Origin: an uncultured Bacteroidales bacterium
GTDB taxonomy: Bacteria; Bacteroidota; Bacteroidia; Bacteroidales; F082
DNA: 64,000 bases
Direction: 5' to 3'
Assembly (NCBI GenBank): GCA_947303085.1
Contig: CAMYXP010000008.1
Location: 52,911 to 116,910 of the forward strand
In this document: positions 1 to 8,416 of the stretch, piece by piece
Layout: the number at the start of each line of letters is the position of its first letter
Numbering within the stretch: position 1 is the stretch's first letter
Translations under genes and position numbers: made by a program
The notes under the pieces: model-generated
Databases searched by the model: none
What the model was told of the DNA's origin: nothing
What the model saw: the letters and a program-made list of their open reading frames with translations, nothing else

Positions 1-720
1 AGGGTTTTCCTTGGTGTTGTCGCCGAAATAATTGATGATTTGCACCGCCTTCGGGAAGTCGCCGTAGCTGATGGCTTTCTGAAGCTCGAAGATGTTGAAA
101 TCCTTGGAGATTCCGATGTTATACTCAACGTCAAAGTCGTCGATTTCCTTTTTCTGTGGCACCGCAACCATCAGCTTTTCCAGCTCGTTGCGCACTTTCA
201 GCAGGTCGGTGCCGAGGTAGTCGGCAAGCATCTGACAAGCTTTTTGCGAAATCTTATAATTCTTGGTTCCAAGAAAATTGACAATCCACTTCGGGATGTC
301 CCTGTCGTAAAGCTTCTTCGACTCAAACAAAACATAGTCTTTGTCGAGTGTTTTCGCGAACTTCAGACGTTTGTCGAGCTTCTTGTATTTATAGTTTAAA
401 ACCAGAATCGTGGTCTCAGGAATCATCTCCAAAAATGGTTCCATCGACTCGATGTTTTTCACGTCTTGAGCTTCTTTCACGATGATTACCAAGTAGTTAC
501 CCATCATCGGGAAATTGCGCGCCTGCGTCACGATGTCGTGCACGTTGACGTCTTTTCCGTAGAGGATAATCTGGTTGAAAGCCTTATCGGCCTCATCCAG
601 CACGGTACTCTCGATGGCGTCGCTGATAGAGTCGATGAAATACGGCTCCTCTCCCATCAGGAAATACACCGGATGGTAAATCTTGTTCTTAATGTCCGAA
701 AGAATTTGCTCGTAGGTCAT
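1..720 (-). CDS. holA: DNA polymerase III delta subunit (partial)
   Basis: This is the clamp-loader delta subunit, which opens the sliding clamp so it can be loaded at primed DNA. The minus strand reads from an ATG at 720 without a stop to the window edge (240 residues), so the C-terminal part is missing. The opening residues MTYEQILSDIKNKIYHPVYF, then LMGEEPYFID, are typical of the Bacteroidetes holA N-terminal AAA-like domain. The stretch FMMGNYLVIIVKEAQ-like (residues about 70-85) and a C-terminal PRKIF-type helix region (DFNIFELQKAISYGD) also fit the family. Its ATG overlaps the stop of the upstream AMP nucleosidase gene (TAATG), so the two are probably co-translated. The delta subunit lacks a working Walker A motif in this family, and none is seen here. 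Confidence 0.88.
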   Translation of the reverse strand, partial: MTYEQILSDIKNKIYHPVYFLMGEEPYFIDSISDAIESTVLDEADKAFNQIILYGKDVNVHDIVTQARNFPMMGNYLVIIVKEAQDVKNIESMEPFLEMIPETTILVLNYKYKKLDKRLKFAKTLDKDYVLFESKKLYDRDIPKWIVNFLGTKNYKISQKACQMLADYLGTDLLKVRNELEKLMVAVPQKKEIDDFDVEYNIGISKDFNIFELQKAISYGDFPKAVQIINYFGDNTKENP

Positions 721-1490
721 TAGAAGTGCAAGTGTTTGACTGTCAGCTTATTTTCAATAATCTGATGCAAAGCGTCGATGCCGATTCTGATATGTTCGTC
801 AACGAACATCGAACTCACTTTCTTGTCGCTTGCTTCTGTCTTGACGCCTTCAGGAATCATCGGCTGGTCGCTAACGAGCAGCAATGCGCCGGTAGGAATC
901 TCGTTGGCGAAGCCTGCCGCAAAGATGGTAGCTGTCTCCATATCAACCGCCATGCAGCGTGTTTTATGCAGATATTCCTTGAATTCCTCGTCGTATTCCC
1001 ACACGCGGCGGTTGGTGGTATAAACCGTTCCTGTCCAGTAGTCGTGGCCATGGTCGCGGATGGTAGTCGAGATAGCTTTCTGCAGCGAGAACGCCGGCAG
1101 CGCTGGCACTTCAGGAAGAAGATAGTTGTTTGACGTTCCTTCGCCACGGATGGCAGCGATAGGCAAGATGTAGTCGCCGACCTGGTTTTTCTTCTTCACA
1201 CCGCCGCATTTGCCCAGGAAAAGCACGGCTTTCGGATGAACCGCACTCAGCAGGTCCATGATGGTGGCAGCGTTGGCGCTTCCCATTCCGAAGTTGATCA
1301 TCGTGATGTCGCCCGCCGTGGCACAAGGCATTGAGCGGTCGCGGCTCACTATCGACACGCCGTTCCAGAATGCGAACAGCTCCAGATAATGCGAGAAATT
1401 CGTCAAAAGAATATATTCCCCGAACTTGTCGAGCGCCTGCCCGGTATAGCGTGGCAGCCAGTTTTCAGTGATCTCCTGTTTCGTCTTCAT
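720..1490 (-). CDS. amn: AMP nucleosidase, short Bacteroidetes type
   Basis: The enzyme hydrolyses AMP to adenine and ribose 5-phosphate in the cytoplasm, or acts as a closely related nucleoside/nucleotide phosphorylase. The 256-residue protein shows the phosphorylase-fold signatures INFGMGSANAATIMDLL (residues about 70-87), LFLGKCGG, and the purine-site VDMETATIFAAGFA near residue 185. It corresponds to the short form of about 260 residues found in Bacteroidetes rather than the E. coli form of about 480 residues. I chose the start MKTKQEITENWLPRY at 1490: the longer reading frame adds 22 residues that run through the promoter. A TAAATTTG element sits 16 bases upstream. holA follows with a TAATG overlap. 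Confidence 0.87.
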   Translation of the reverse strand: MKTKQEITENWLPRYTGQALDKFGEYILLTNFSHYLELFAFWNGVSIVSRDRSMPCATAGDITMINFGMGSANAATIMDLLSAVHPKAVLFLGKCGGVKKKNQVGDYILPIAAIRGEGTSNNYLLPEVPALPAFSLQKAISTTIRDHGHDYWTGTVYTTNRRVWEYDEEFKEYLHKTRCMAVDMETATIFAAGFANEIPTGALLLVSDQPMIPEGVKTEASDKKVSSMFVDEHIRIGIDALHQIIENKLTVKHLHF

Positions 1491-1505
1491 AAAGCTAATT
1501 TTTTG

Positions 1506-1513
1506 CAAATTTA
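1506..1513 (-). promoter_or_regulatory. -7 element for the amn-holA unit
   Basis: On the minus strand this reads TAAATTTG, a full match to the Bacteroidetes TAnnTTTG element. It faces the amn start at 1490 and lies back to back with the promoter of the radical SAM gene. Confidence 0.6.
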
Positions 1514-1526
1514 GTAATATTTTCAT

Positions 1527-1534
1527 TATTTTTG
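1527..1534 (+). promoter_or_regulatory. -7 element for the radical SAM gene
   Basis: The sequence TATTTTTG matches TAnnTTTG. The ATG of the gene is only 15 bases after the element, which predicts an untranslated leader of roughly ten bases. Confidence 0.6.
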
Positions 1535-1549
1535 CAAAAAATTTTGAAA

Positions 1550-2326
1550 ATGGCATTTTTATCAGAAGATTTGGTTTTCGGTCCGATTCATAGTCGAAGG
1601 CTGGGCAACTCGTTGGGCGTCAATTTGTTGCCGAAGGTTGGAAAGATCTGTACCTTCAACTGCGTTTATTGCGAATGCGGCTGGAATCCGGAACATCGCG
1701 ACGAGAAAGCACGTTTGGCGACACCTCAGGAATATGAGCAAACACTGGAGAATGCGCTGAAAAGCCTCGTCGGGACGCCGAAAGAACCCGACAGCATCAC
1801 GTTTTCGGGCAACGGCGAGCCGACACTGCACCCTAACTTCCCGGAAATCATCGATATAACTATAAAACTCAGAGACAAATACGTTCCGAAGGCGGTCATC
1901 AGCGTGCTGACCAACGGAACGAATATTCATAACGAAAAGGTTTTCAAGACTTTGCAACGGGTCGACAATAACATCTGCAAACTCGACGGCGGAACTATGG
2001 ATATTATTAATAAGGTGAACATGCCCAATGTGAAGATAAATCTCGAGCAATATATCGCGGATCTGCAACGCTTTGAAGGTCAGGTGATTATCCAGACTTT
2101 ATTCCTTCGCGGCGAGCATAACGGCACAAAAATCGACAACACCACCGACGAGGAAATCAATCTTTGGCTCGAGCATTTGAAAAAGATAAAGCCAAGAAAA
2201 ACAATGATTTACGTCATCGACCGTGAGACACCCGAAAAGAATCTCGAAAAGCTGTCGACAGAGGAAATGAGCCGCATAGCCGATAAAGTCAAGGCATTGG
2301 GACTCAAGGTCGAATTCTATTCATAA
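1550..2326 (+). CDS. Radical SAM protein of the COG0731 (Tyw1-like) type
   Basis: This is a 258-residue stand-alone radical SAM enzyme. The cluster-binding motif is C34-x3-C38-x2-C41 in CTFNCVYCECGW, with an extra Cys at 43. A glycine-rich SAM-binding segment, TFSGNGEPTLHPNF, follows near residue 87. The N-terminal FGPIHSRRLGNSLGVNLLP stretch is the usual hallmark of the Fe-S oxidoreductase group COG0731, whose archaeal relatives make wybutosine. Bacterial members of this type have no settled substrate, so no reaction is assigned. I used the ATG at 1550; a TTG 18 bases upstream lies inside the -7 promoter element and is unlikely to be the start. The gene is transcribed divergently from amn. 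Confidence 0.85.
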   Translation: MAFLSEDLVFGPIHSRRLGNSLGVNLLPKVGKICTFNCVYCECGWNPEHRDEKARLATPQEYEQTLENALKSLVGTPKEPDSITFSGNGEPTLHPNFPEIIDITIKLRDKYVPKAVISVLTNGTNIHNEKVFKTLQRVDNNICKLDGGTMDIINKVNMPNVKINLEQYIADLQRFEGQVIIQTLFLRGEHNGTKIDNTTDEEINLWLEHLKKIKPRKTMIYVIDRETPEKNLEKLSTEEMSRIADKVKALGLKVEFYS

Positions 2327-2366
2327 AATATTTTTTAAATTTTTCGTTATTATTAAAAATTTTAAC

Positions 2367-2374
2367 TAACTTTG
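2367..2374 (+). promoter_or_regulatory. -7 element for the 2408-4175 gene cluster
   Basis: TAACTTTG matches the Bacteroidetes -7 consensus, 33 bases before the ATG at 2408. It probably drives the three closely spaced genes ending with rsmD. Confidence 0.6.
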
Positions 2375-2407
2375 CAACGCAAAAAAAGTAAATAAAAGTT
2401 TACAATC

Positions 2408-3022
2408 ATGAATAATAAAAAACTTACAATCATTAACATTGTTTTAGCAATCGTTGCTGTATTTTTGGCTTATTTAGTATTCGACAGCGTCAGACAGCCT
2501 GTTGTTTTCGAAAACACCCGTAGAGAAAGAGAAATCAAGGTGGTCCAGAGCTTGAAAGACATCAGAAGCACACAGACTCTGTTCAAACAGACCTACAACA
2601 GATACACCGCCAGCTTCGATTCACTCATTGAATACGTTAGAACAGGCGAACTTCCTATCGTTAACATGATTCCTGATCCTGAGGATACCACATTTACAAG
2701 AACCATCAACGATACAGTCGGTTACATCAAGGTCATCGACTCGTTGTTCAACAGCAGAGAGAACTTCGACATCAACAGTCTGCGCATCGTTCCGTTCTCA
2801 CAGGATGTGGAATTCGAACTCCAGGCAGGTTACATCATGCGTGGCGGTTTGAAGGTGGCTGTGTTTGAGGCTAAAACCCCTTACAAGTCATACCTCTGGG
2901 ATCTCGACCAACAGCGCGTCAACAACTTGAGAGCTGAACAGGAAGACCTCAACAAATACGCAGGTTTGAAGGTCGGTTCGATGGACGAGCCTTCGACAAG
3001 CGGTAACTGGGAATCATTGTAA
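2408..3022 (+). CDS. Conserved single-pass membrane protein, unknown function
   Basis: The 204-residue protein has a short cytoplasmic N-terminus and one transmembrane helix at about residues 7-26 (INIVLAIVAVFLAYLVF). A hydrophilic domain of about 175 residues follows, probably in the periplasm, beginning with a charged helical stretch (RREREIKVVQSLKDIR). I see no catalytic motif. It is the first gene of a tight cluster with DUF3822 (2-base gap) and rsmD, an arrangement seen in Bacteroidales; context suggests housekeeping but does not give a role. The start is supported by the promoter at 2367 and an A-rich leader. Confidence 0.8.
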   Translation: MNNKKLTIINIVLAIVAVFLAYLVFDSVRQPVVFENTRREREIKVVQSLKDIRSTQTLFKQTYNRYTASFDSLIEYVRTGELPIVNMIPDPEDTTFTRTINDTVGYIKVIDSLFNSRENFDINSLRIVPFSQDVEFELQAGYIMRGGLKVAVFEAKTPYKSYLWDLDQQRVNNLRAEQEDLNKYAGLKVGSMDEPSTSGNWESL

Positions 3023-3024
3023 TC

Positions 3025-3636
3025 ATGTTTCCTGAAGTCGAGAATTTGAACACAAAAGAATTAACCATCCAGCGTTTGTTGGATGGTTTTTTGGTTATTG
3101 TCGACAACAACCGCAACACTTTTGTGCCGAAAGACCTATATCAGGAGAAAAATAAAGCCAAATATCTCGATTTTCTTGGTCTTAACGACGACGATAGCGT
3201 GATACTCGCCGATTTCATTGAGTTGGCTGACATGTATAACGTGTATTCAATGTCGAAAAACGACTACGAAAATGCCGGGAAAAGCTCGAAAAACATAAAG
3301 TTTCAGCATGCTTCGAGCGTGCTTTTGACGAGTTTGATAAAAGAAAACCTCGAGCGCACCGACGACACCAGAGTTTATCTCAACATCAAAGACCAATGCT
3401 TTGAGATGATGGTTTTGAAAGGAGTTAACTTATTGTTTGACAACAACTTCCGTTTCAAGACAAAAGAAGACTTCCTTTATTTCCTGCTATTCTCGATTGA
3501 GCAGCTGCATCTCGACGCCGGTTCGGTGCCGGTTTATTTTCTCGGCATGATTGAAGAAAAATCGAAGATTGTGGAGATGACCTCGAGATATGTGCGCGAC
3601 ATCCGATTCAAAAAACTAACACCATGCGAATTATAA
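3025..3636 (+). CDS. DUF3822 family protein
   Basis: This 203-residue protein matches the DUF3822 pattern: an N-terminal LTIQRLLDGFLVIV strand-turn, a central region ending in LLFDNNFRFKTKEDFLYFLLFSIEQL, and a C-terminal PVYFLGMIEEKS. The family is believed to have an actin/Hsp70-like (ASKHA) fold and is regularly found immediately upstream of rsmD in Bacteroidetes, as here. Its biochemical role is unknown. The gene starts 2 bases after the preceding stop and overlaps rsmD by 13 bases, so translation is likely coupled. Confidence 0.8.
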   Translation: MFPEVENLNTKELTIQRLLDGFLVIVDNNRNTFVPKDLYQEKNKAKYLDFLGLNDDDSVILADFIELADMYNVYSMSKNDYENAGKSSKNIKFQHASSVLLTSLIKENLERTDDTRVYLNIKDQCFEMMVLKGVNLLFDNNFRFKTKEDFLYFLLFSIEQLHLDAGSVPVYFLGMIEEKSKIVEMTSRYVRDIRFKKLTPCEL

Positions 3637-4175
3637 GAGGAAAACATCAGAGACGTCAGATTGTGGCGCCCGACAACCTGCCGACGCGTCCGACGACCGA
3701 CATGGCGAAGGAGAGCCTGTTTAACATCCTTGAAAATCAGATAGATCTGGAGGAGACGACGGCTTTGGACCTCTTTGCCGGCACGGGAAACATCTCATAC
3801 GAACTGGTCTCGAGAGGCTGTCCGAACGTGACCGCCGTCGACGAGAACAACAACTGCGTGAGATTTATCAGAGAGACAGCTAACAAGCTGAATATGAATG
3901 AGTTGGCAGTTGTAAAATCAGACGTATTCAGGTTTTTGCCAATGCATAAAGCGAAATATGATTTGATTTTCGCCGACCCGCCTTACGACTGCAAACACTA
4001 CGAATTGCTGGTGAATCTCATTTTTGAGAACCAGTTGCTGAAAGAAGACGGCATCTTCGTGTTGGAACACGACAGAACCATCGATTTCTCGGAGCATCCT
4101 AACTATTACGATCATCGCAAATACGGTAAGGTGAACTTTACGTTTTTTTCGGCTTCGCCTCAAAAAACAGTGTAG
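3624..4175 (+). CDS. rsmD: 16S rRNA (guanine966-N2)-methyltransferase RsmD
   Basis: RsmD methylates G966 of 16S rRNA in the 30S subunit using SAM. The 183-residue protein has the family start MRIIRGKHQRRQI and the substrate-site segment RPTTDMAKESLFNIL. The SAM-binding motif I is LDLFAGTGNISYELVSRG (about residues 48-65), and the N2-methyltransferase catalytic motif DPPYD is near residue 116. Length is normal. It overlaps DUF3822 by 13 bases. The stop codon lies inside a 14-base tandem repeat. Confidence 0.93.
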   Translation: MRIIRGKHQRRQIVAPDNLPTRPTTDMAKESLFNILENQIDLEETTALDLFAGTGNISYELVSRGCPNVTAVDENNNCVRFIRETANKLNMNELAVVKSDVFRFLPMHKAKYDLIFADPPYDCKHYELLVNLIFENQLLKEDGIFVLEHDRTIDFSEHPNYYDHRKYGKVNFTFFSASPQKTV

Positions 4176-4198
4176 AGTTTAGAGTGTAGAGTTTAGAG
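4171..4198. repeat. 14-base tandem duplication at the rsmD stop
   Basis: TGTAGAGTTTAGAG occurs twice head to tail and includes the rsmD stop codon; a degenerate third part (TAGTTTAAAAGTT) follows. It is probably a simple slippage product. Confidence 0.7.
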
Positions 4199-4233
4199 TA
4201 GTTTAAAAGTTGAAAGTTTAAAAATTTATAGAT

Positions 4234-5826
4234 ATGAAAGCAACCATTAAATCCTTAATCACGTTAGTTATAATCGCAATGACAATGAGCATTAGCGCTC
4301 AGGTCAACGTTGACGAATATGAATTTGAAGGTGCCAACTGCACCAGCATCATGGTGGGCAGAAAGGCTTCTACCGACGGCTCGGTGATGACGTCGCACAC
4401 CTGCGACAGCTGGTACCGCACCTGGATGCGCTGGGAGCCGGCAGCCGACTACGAAGACAACTCATGGACCAAGGTCTACAAAGGCACCATGCACACCTCG
4501 AGTCCGAGCGAGATAAAAGGCTTGGAGGTGGCAGCTGAGATTCCGCAGGCCAACCACACCTACGCCTACCTCAACACCGCATATCCTTGCTTCAACGAGA
4601 AACAGCTGGCAATAGGCGAGACCACCTTCTCGGGTCCCGACACCTTAGTGAACAAAGATGGCGCGTTCCTCATCGAGGAGCTGGAGCGCATCGCACTGCA
4701 ACGTTGTGACAACGCCCGCGACGCCATCAAACTCATTGCCGAATACATTAAAGAATACGGCTACGGTGACGGCGGCGAGGCTATCACCATCGCCGACACC
4801 AAAGAGGTGTGGCTCATGGAAATCATGGGCGAAGGTCCCGACAAGATCGGTGGCATCTGGGCGGCACAGAGAGTGCCTGACGGCGAGGTCAGCGTGTCGG
4901 CTAACATCCCTAGAATCAAATACTTAAACAGAAAAGACGAGAAAAACTTCATGTGTTCCGACAACGTCGAAGAGGTGGCAAAGAAATACGGCCTCTGGGA
5001 CGGCGAAGGCGAGCTGATTTGGTATAAGGCTTTCGGCAGCAGCTACTCGAACGGAAAGAACTTCCGCGAGCGTGAATGGTTTATCTTCAACGAGTTAGCA
5101 CCATCGTTAAAGCTCGACAGAGACGGCGAAGAGCTCCCGTTCTCGGTGAAGCCTGAAAACAAAGTCGACGTGCGCGACGTGATGCGCCTGCTACGCAGCT
5201 ACTACGAAGGCACCGACATGGACCTCACACGTAACCTCAAGATAGTCAACAGAAACGGCGACACCATCATCTCCCCTACCGCCAACCCTTGGATGGGCGG
5301 CAACGAGCAGAAGGTGTACAACATGCTTAAGCCAGGCACCATCGAGTTCAAGCGCGGCGTGGCAATGTCGTGGTGTTCCTACTCATTCGTGGCACAGCTC
5401 CGCGACGGCATGCCTGACGAGATTGGCGGCATCTGCTGGATCGGCGTCGAGAACCCTGGACAAAGCCCGAGAATACCCGTTTACAGCGGCTGCCGACAGA
5501 TGCCATCGTGCTTCGACAGATGCGGACACGGCCATTTCGACGAGCAGACAGCGTTGTGGCGTTACAGAAAAGCCAACAAACTCGCTCAGGTAAACTGGGG
5601 ATTGTGCAAAGACGTGATGTACGCCAACATCCTTCGTTACGAAGAGAAGGCTATGGAAGAGATGCCTGAGCTGGAGAAGAAGGTTGAGAAGCTTCTCAAG
5701 AAAGGCGAAAAAGAAGAAGCCACCAAGATGCTCAACAGATACACAGCCGACTTTGAGGCTGCCACAGCTGAGACTTGGAAAGAAATGGAACACTCGTTCT
5801 GGGAGAGATTCTGGACGGGATTCTAA
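4234..5826 (+). CDS. C69 family dipeptidase, secreted
   Basis: This 530-residue protein belongs to the N-terminal-nucleophile C69 (PepD-like) dipeptidases, which cut short peptides after self-processing exposes a catalytic Cys. A signal peptide covers about residues 1-22 (ending SISAQ). Cys36, in the family motif NCTSIMVGRKASTDGSVM, is the expected nucleophile. Later family landmarks are EAITIADTKEVWLMEIMG (about residue 183) and SWCSYSFVAQLRDGMPDEIGG (about 380-400). The C-terminal 60 residues are helical and highly charged. Export puts it in the periplasm or at the surface, where it would feed on peptides. The stop overlaps the start of the decayed gene at 5826. Confidence 0.88.
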   Translation: MKATIKSLITLVIIAMTMSISAQVNVDEYEFEGANCTSIMVGRKASTDGSVMTSHTCDSWYRTWMRWEPAADYEDNSWTKVYKGTMHTSSPSEIKGLEVAAEIPQANHTYAYLNTAYPCFNEKQLAIGETTFSGPDTLVNKDGAFLIEELERIALQRCDNARDAIKLIAEYIKEYGYGDGGEAITIADTKEVWLMEIMGEGPDKIGGIWAAQRVPDGEVSVSANIPRIKYLNRKDEKNFMCSDNVEEVAKKYGLWDGEGELIWYKAFGSSYSNGKNFREREWFIFNELAPSLKLDRDGEELPFSVKPENKVDVRDVMRLLRSYYEGTDMDLTRNLKIVNRNGDTIISPTANPWMGGNEQKVYNMLKPGTIEFKRGVAMSWCSYSFVAQLRDGMPDEIGGICWIGVENPGQSPRIPVYSGCRQMPSCFDRCGHGHFDEQTALWRYRKANKLAQVNWGLCKDVMYANILRYEEKAMEEMPELEKKVEKLLKKGEKEEATKMLNRYTADFEAATAETWKEMEHSFWERFWTGF

Positions 5827-6543
5827 TGAAACGACTTTTTGTCATACTATTGCTGCTGTCATCGGCGGTGACACTCGCCAGCCAGACTCTGGAAGCCGAG
5901 CGTCTGCCCGACCTTAATATACCTCGCGCCGGACATAACGTGTTTTATGTTGGCGGCGAGCTGACGGTGGTGGGCGGTCACACCTCAGGTTTTGTGATGA
6001 CTCCGACTGCCGAATATTTCAGCGACGGCGCATGGCATCTGGTGCCGACGATGACGGAGTTTGGAAGCATAAAATACAACCGCCCCGCTATCGCTGACAA
6101 AAAGGCAAAACGTGCTTATTTACTTGGCAACGACTCGACAAACCGCGTTTATGTAGTGGCAGTGGAATACGACAAGCGGCCGGCACCGCACCAAATCGGA
6201 AATCGCCACCGACGAGCTTATGGCTCGCATCATCCAGCTGATGGAGACACAACAGGTTTATCTTAACCAGGATTTGAAAGTTAGCGATGTGGCTGATGCG
6301 CTTGGAGTGCATCGCAACACCATTTCGGCCTGCATCAACGCGCAAAAAGGATGTTCGTTCAACCAATTCATCAATGATTATCGTGTTGAGCACGCCAAAA
6401 AACTGCTTCGCGAGACTGACGAAATAAAGATTTCCCACATCTGCCACGAGGCCGGCTTTGCCACCGAGAGCACTTTCTTCCGCGCCTTCAAAGCCTCCAC
6501 TGGAATGACTCCGAAGGAGTGGGCGGATATTAATAAACAGTAA
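5826..6543 (+). pseudogene. Decayed kelch-sensor/AraC-type regulator
   Basis: The frame opened at 5826 encodes a signal peptide and the first kelch/galactose-oxidase-like blade (LPDLNIPRAGHNVFYVGGE, then VVGGHTSGFVMTPTAEYF). It ends near VEYDKR at about 6177. A second frame, read from about 6172, encodes a complete AraC-type HTH pair (DLKVSDVADALGVHRNTIS, then KISHICHEAGFATESTFF with the C-terminal FKASTGMTPKEW) ending at 6543. Bacteroidales have intact proteins in which a periplasmic propeller sensor is joined through a membrane helix to such an HTH. Here most of the propeller and the membrane segment are gone and the two ends are in different frames. The simplest reading is an internal deletion that also shifted the frame. 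The HTH part could still be made from an ATG at 6220. Confidence 0.75.
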
Positions 6544-6676
6544 TTTTACTTGCAATTTACACAATCGACTTGCAATTTGCATTTTGCAAGTCGATTTTTT
6601 GTGCTTTGATACCTCTGTTTCAAGGCTTTTATTTAATTTTGCGCTTTCAATCAGTGAATTTTATCAATACTATATA

Positions 6677-6895
6677 ATGAAAAGGTTTAATCGAAAGACA
6701 AAAGCCATGTTGTTGCTTTGGCTTTTGGCAATATGTTCCGTTGTTACATTGCACGCCCAGAAAAGCGACGGATTTTTCCGTGTAAACAACGAGGATATCT
6801 ATAACGACCGTACCGACGGCATCGGTCTCGGCAGTGCAACACAAGAAAACCCTACACCAGTCGGCAGCGGACTGCTGGTACTTACTATTGCCTGA
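6677..6895 (+). CDS. Small secreted protein, interrupted by TGA
   Basis: The 72-residue product has a signal peptide (KAMLLLWLLAICSVVTLHAQ), then KSDGFFRVNNEDIYNDR, and ends in a hydrophobic tail PVGSGLLVLTIA at a TGA. After the TGA the same frame continues AGYAIVRRKSRK without another stop into the lipoprotein ORF. This tail looks like the short membrane-anchor ending (hydrophobic run, small residues, Arg-Lys cluster) seen in such Bacteroidales proteins. The TGA may therefore be a recent GGA-to-TGA change that cut the anchor off. I chose the start at 6677 because it gives a clean signal peptide; an earlier in-frame start would add about 31 residues with no domain features. Confidence 0.6.
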   Translation: MKRFNRKTKAMLLLWLLAICSVVTLHAQKSDGFFRVNNEDIYNDRTDGIGLGSATQENPTPVGSGLLVLTIA

Positions 6896-6910
6896 GCAGG
6901 TTATGCTATA

Positions 6911-8416
6911 GTGCGCCGCAAATCTCGTAAGCCCTATAATAACGGCACCACATTGTTTTTAGCCTTTACACTGCTTTTAGGCCTAACCCAATGCAAGAAA
7001 AACGAAGTCGCACCTTCTGTTGACAACGGCGTTTACATCACTCTTGATGCCGGTTATGGCAATGCGAAGACAGGTTTCACACCAAGCACAGGCGAATTCG
7101 TGTGGAGTAATGGCGTTACCGAATACATCTACGTTGGCGGCAGCGAGCATGCTGGTTGCCTCGGAGTGCTCGGCGGCACAGGAACAGGCACCGGCAGCAT
7201 GACGTTCTGCGGAACTTTGACAACAACTCCAAACGATAATGAAACATTACATTTCTTCTATCTTGGCAAAGGCAGAAACGGCAGCGCAGTAAGCACTCTC
7301 GACTTTTCAAACCAGGACGGAACACTTGAAAACGTCACTAATTATCATATTGCTGTTGGCGACGGCAGCTACACAAGCGGCGCTGTCAATTATGCCACCA
7401 CTTTGGATATGAAGATGGCTATTGCCTACTTCAACGTGAGCGGATTCCAAAATGCGAGCGAAACAGCCGAAACAGTTTATCTGCATGGCGAAGACGTTTA
7501 CACCACCGCCACAGTTGACTACCAAACAGGCACTATTACAGGCGCAACCAAAGGCTATCTCAACATGGGAACAGCCACCGCTAGCAAATATGTCGCTTTG
7601 ATCCCTTCAGTTACGACCGAAACCACTTTGAAGTTCGACAGCAACAGCAAGACGGGCTCGATGACCTTCTTGCGTGGCATTCAGGAGAAAAAGTATTATT
7701 CCAACAACAACGCGGCACTCTCAATAGAGGCAAATGCTATCTCCGATGGAACAGCTTCAGGGATTTTTTCAGTTTCAGAAACAAGAAAAGTTAGGTTTTC
7801 ACATGGCAACTTACAATATAAAAATGGAATCGGATGGCGTTTCGCCGAACACCAATACAATGTTGCTGGTAGTTGGACATCTGACTATGTTGACCTATAT
7901 GGTTGGGGAACATGGTCTGGAACTTCTGAGCAATGGCATCCACTTACTATAATTGCAAATAATTCTTACTATACATGGAATGGTGACGAATATTTCAAGG
8001 CTACTTTAGATGGTTATAATGACTGGTTCACGTTTTCAGATACTGAATGGCAATATTTGCTTGGACATAGTACATATGGTATGGCACAAGTTGGAAATTA
8101 TAATGGCATAATTATTTTACCCGATAATTTAGATTTGACAATTAATACCAACCATAATAATTGGACTAATAATACATATACAACTGACGAATGGGATAAC
8201 AATTTAGAGCCAGTTGGAATTGTATTCTTACCTGCTGCAGGTGCTCGTCACGGATCATCGGTGCCATACGTAAATGGCCACGGAATGTATTGGTCTTCTA
8301 CGCCTAATGGTGCTACAGAAGCAAAGCATATTTGGTTTTCTTCTAACTCTATGAATAGTAGTTATAGTTATTATCGTTATGACGGCAGGGCCGTCCGCCT
8401 TGTTCGCGACCTTTAA
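6911..8416 (+). CDS. Surface lipoprotein with FISUMP-like repeat domain
   Basis: About 500 residues long. The N-terminus has a basic stretch, a hydrophobic segment and a lipobox-like LLGLTQC, so it is probably lipidated and at the cell surface. Residues about 40-270 form a Gly/Thr-rich beta-type region similar to Bacteroidales fimbrillin-like or adhesin proteins. From about residue 275 it carries a repeated Bacteroidales module: SETRKVRFSHGNLQYKNG, WRFAEHQYNVAG, then a C-terminal GMYWSSTPNG and GRAVRLVRDL that resemble the Fibrobacter succinogenes major paralogous domain. The DNA for the C-terminal module is visibly AT-richer. The only start in frame is a GTG at 6911, inside what looks like the anchor of the preceding ORF, so the real 5' end is uncertain. 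Confidence 0.68.
   Translation: MRRKSRKPYNNGTTLFLAFTLLLGLTQCKKNEVAPSVDNGVYITLDAGYGNAKTGFTPSTGEFVWSNGVTEYIYVGGSEHAGCLGVLGGTGTGTGSMTFCGTLTTTPNDNETLHFFYLGKGRNGSAVSTLDFSNQDGTLENVTNYHIAVGDGSYTSGAVNYATTLDMKMAIAYFNVSGFQNASETAETVYLHGEDVYTTATVDYQTGTITGATKGYLNMGTATASKYVALIPSVTTETTLKFDSNSKTGSMTFLRGIQEKKYYSNNNAALSIEANAISDGTASGIFSVSETRKVRFSHGNLQYKNGIGWRFAEHQYNVAGSWTSDYVDLYGWGTWSGTSEQWHPLTIIANNSYYTWNGDEYFKATLDGYNDWFTFSDTEWQYLLGHSTYGMAQVGNYNGIIILPDNLDLTINTNHNNWTNNTYTTDEWDNNLEPVGIVFLPAAGARHGSSVPYVNGHGMYWSSTPNGATEAKHIWFSSNSMNSSYSYYRYDGRAVRLVRDL

Noticed and set aside
5383..5793. A 136-codon minus-strand frame inside the C69 dipeptidase gene
   Set aside because: Shadow of the opposite strand; the plus-strand frame carries the conserved family motifs.
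6893..6895. TGA read as glycine, as in some candidate phyla
   Set aside because: Other genes in the window use TGA as a normal stop (for example the ATGA overlaps), so the code is standard.
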